Below, piece by piece: positions 63,055-64,000 of a stretch of DNA of 64,000 nt (position 1 is the first letter of the stretch; every line of letters starts with the position of its first letter). The DNA is from Streptomyces sp. NBC_01788 (GTDB lineage: Bacteria > Actinomycetota > Actinomycetes > Streptomycetales > Streptomycetaceae): assembly GCF_035917575.1 (NCBI RefSeq), contig NZ_CP109090.1, positions 7,812,001 to 7,876,000 on the forward strand. Reading direction: 5' to 3'. The notes below the pieces were generated by a model. The model ran no database searches. It saw only the letters and a program-made list of their open reading frames with translations, and had not been told where the DNA came from. Position numbers and translations under genes: made by a program.

Positions 63055-63922
63055 CACGGGGCTCCGTCCTCTCGTCGGTCGCCGCTGCTTCCAGCGAGTG
63101 GTAGAGGTCGTCCAGGCCGGGGCGCCGTATGTCGACGGAGGCGGGGGTGCGGCCGGAGGCGAGCAGGGCCGCCAGGTCGGCACCGGGGTCCGTGGTCGGC
63201 AGACGCAGTTCGGGTTCGGCCGGATCGGAGAAGGTGAGCCGGAGTTCGCCCGGCAGATGGCGGGTCAGTTCGTCCTGGGTGCCCCGCGCGATGACACGCC
63301 CCGCCCGGGCGAGCGCCAACGTGGCGTCGAGGTCGACGAGTTCCGGCAGGTAGTGAGTGGTGTAGACGACGGCGGCACCGGCTTCGGCGCGCCCCTTGAC
63401 GGCGGCCAGCAGGGCCGAGCGGGTCTCCGGGTCGGCCCCGGCGGTCGGCTCGTCCAGCAGCAGCAACGGGGGAGAGCCGACCATGGCGGTGGCCGCCTGG
63501 ACGCGGCGGCGCTGACCGCCGGACAGGAGGCCCACGGGCCGGTCCGCGACGGCGGCCAGCCGCAGCTCGTCGAGGGCCCGGGCGATCTCGGCGTCCCGTC
63601 CGCGTCCGCGCAGGCCCGCGAGTCCGGCGAGCAGCCGCAGGTTCTCCCGCACGGTCATGCCGCCGTACAGGGCCGGCTCCTGCGGAGCCACGCCGAGAAG
63701 CCGCCGCGCGGCCCGGCCGGCCCGCAGCGCGTCGTACGAGCCGATGCGGACCCGGCCCGCGTCGGGACGCACAAGACCGGTGACGATCTCGACGAACGTG
63801 GTCTTGCCGGCACCGTTGTGCCCGATCAGGCCGACGATCTCGCCGGGCGCGACCGTCAAGTCGAAGCCGTCGAGCGCGCGGCGCGGGCCGTAACGCTTCA
63901 CCAATTCCTCTGCGCTGAGCAT
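63041..63922 (-). CDS. ABC transporter ATP-binding protein (DrrA-like)
   Basis: 293 residues. Walker A IGHNGAGKTTFVE, Q-loop GVAPQEPALYGGMTV, signature LLSGGQRRRVQAATAMV, Walker B LLLLDEPTAGADPE, switch His VVYTTHYLPEL. The C-terminal extension is typical of drug-export ATPases. CGGAGACGGG precedes ATG 63922. Divergent from a TetR gene through a shared operator. Confidence 0.94.
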   Translation of the reverse strand: MLSAEELVKRYGPRRALDGFDLTVAPGEIVGLIGHNGAGKTTFVEIVTGLVRPDAGRVRIGSYDALRAGRAARRLLGVAPQEPALYGGMTVRENLRLLAGLAGLRGRGRDAEIARALDELRLAAVADRPVGLLSGGQRRRVQAATAMVGSPPLLLLDEPTAGADPETRSALLAAVKGRAEAGAAVVYTTHYLPELVDLDATLALARAGRVIARGTQDELTRHLPGELRLTFSDPAEPELRLPTTDPGADLAALLASGRTPASVDIRRPGLDDLYHSLEAAATDERTEPRDVAA

Positions 63923-63951
63923 CCCGTCTCCGTGAGGTCTACGCCGTATAC

Positions 63952-63966
63952 GTCTACACTGTAGAC
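63952..63966. promoter_or_regulatory. TetR operator between the ABC pump and its regulator
   Basis: GTCTACACTGTAGAC is a 15-bp palindrome (arms GTCTACA/TGTAGAC) 3 bp before the TetR start and 30 bp from the ATPase start, so one repressor dimer could control both. Confidence 0.75.
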
Positions 63967-63968
63967 CC

Positions 63969-64000
63969 ATGAGCGGCAGGCGGGAAGAGATACTGGACGC
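63969..64000 (+). CDS. TetR-family regulator (only the first residues in window)
   Basis: ATG followed by MSGRREEILDA, the opening of a TetR HTH domain; the rest lies outside the window. Its position across the operator from the ABC pump supports a repressor role. Confidence 0.7.
   Translation, partial: MSGRREEILD

Overview
The window is high-GC DNA with strong third-position GC bias, GTG/TTG starts, AGGAGG-type ribosome sites, Zur/Nur metalloregulation, ECF41/ECF42 sigma factors, GlxA-type and CynR-type regulators and a hybrid NRPS-PKS. Together these point to a Streptomyces chromosome, probably an accessory-rich arm region. All identifications come from reading the sequence and from knowledge of the families; no search was run.

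Layout. 1-3.6 kb is a metal-homeostasis block: a Zur-box-controlled zinc-free L32 and CobW-type GTPase, a His-rich protein, and a nickel set (NicT-type permease and FeZn superoxide dismutase), each preceded by a match to the Nur box. 4.6-8.03 kb is a tandem pair of related insertion elements flanked by and joined through TTAG: an IS701-like element with perfect 165-bp inverted repeats, and a second element whose transposase is mostly replaced by a HEAT-repeat gene. 8-17 kb holds small enzymes, a Tat-exported multicopper oxidase, an ECF41 sigma factor divergent from its carboxymuconolactone-decarboxylase partner, an amidase and a DUF5996 protein.

17.2-31.2 kb is a compact biosynthetic cluster: NRPS (C-A-T-TE), NRPS-PKS (A-T-C-A-T-KS-KR-ACP-TE, no AT) and a TauD-like dioxygenase. 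The architecture and a proline-like adenylation code match the detoxin/rimosamide family, in which proline is extended by a ketide and hydroxylated. 31.3-34.4 kb has a YCII/ECF42 pair, a polysaccharide-deacetylase-like lipoprotein and an SRPBCC protein. 34.4-37.3 kb carries the heme/redox-sensing set senR, senS and hbpS, each interrupted by one single-base frameshift.

37.5-41.5 kb contains an ankyrin protein and a cyanate operon (cynT, cynS, two deaminases) divergent from a LysR regulator. 43.2-47.5 kb is a MoxR ATPase / vWA-metallopeptidase-like / unknown-protein set. 47.5-51.1 kb has a MOSC-reductase-ferredoxin fusion and a rifamycin monooxygenase (rox) preceded by a 19-bp inverted repeat matching the rifamycin-associated element. 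51-58 kb has a CGNR protein, a TetR-MFS efflux pair with two palindromic operators, an alpha/beta hydrolase, a GlxA-type regulator, an HD protein and a cation/proton antiporter with its TrkA-C subunit. 58.5-64 kb has a lipase, a repeat-rich secreted protein, two decayed membrane-protein genes and an ABC exporter divergent from a TetR regulator that runs off the window.

Caution: four genes carry single-base frameshifts at short homopolymers, so assembly indels must be excluded before calling them dead. The 13-kb NRPS/PKS pair reads through without interruption, which argues against a uniformly high error rate. I saw no rRNA, tRNA or CRISPR array.
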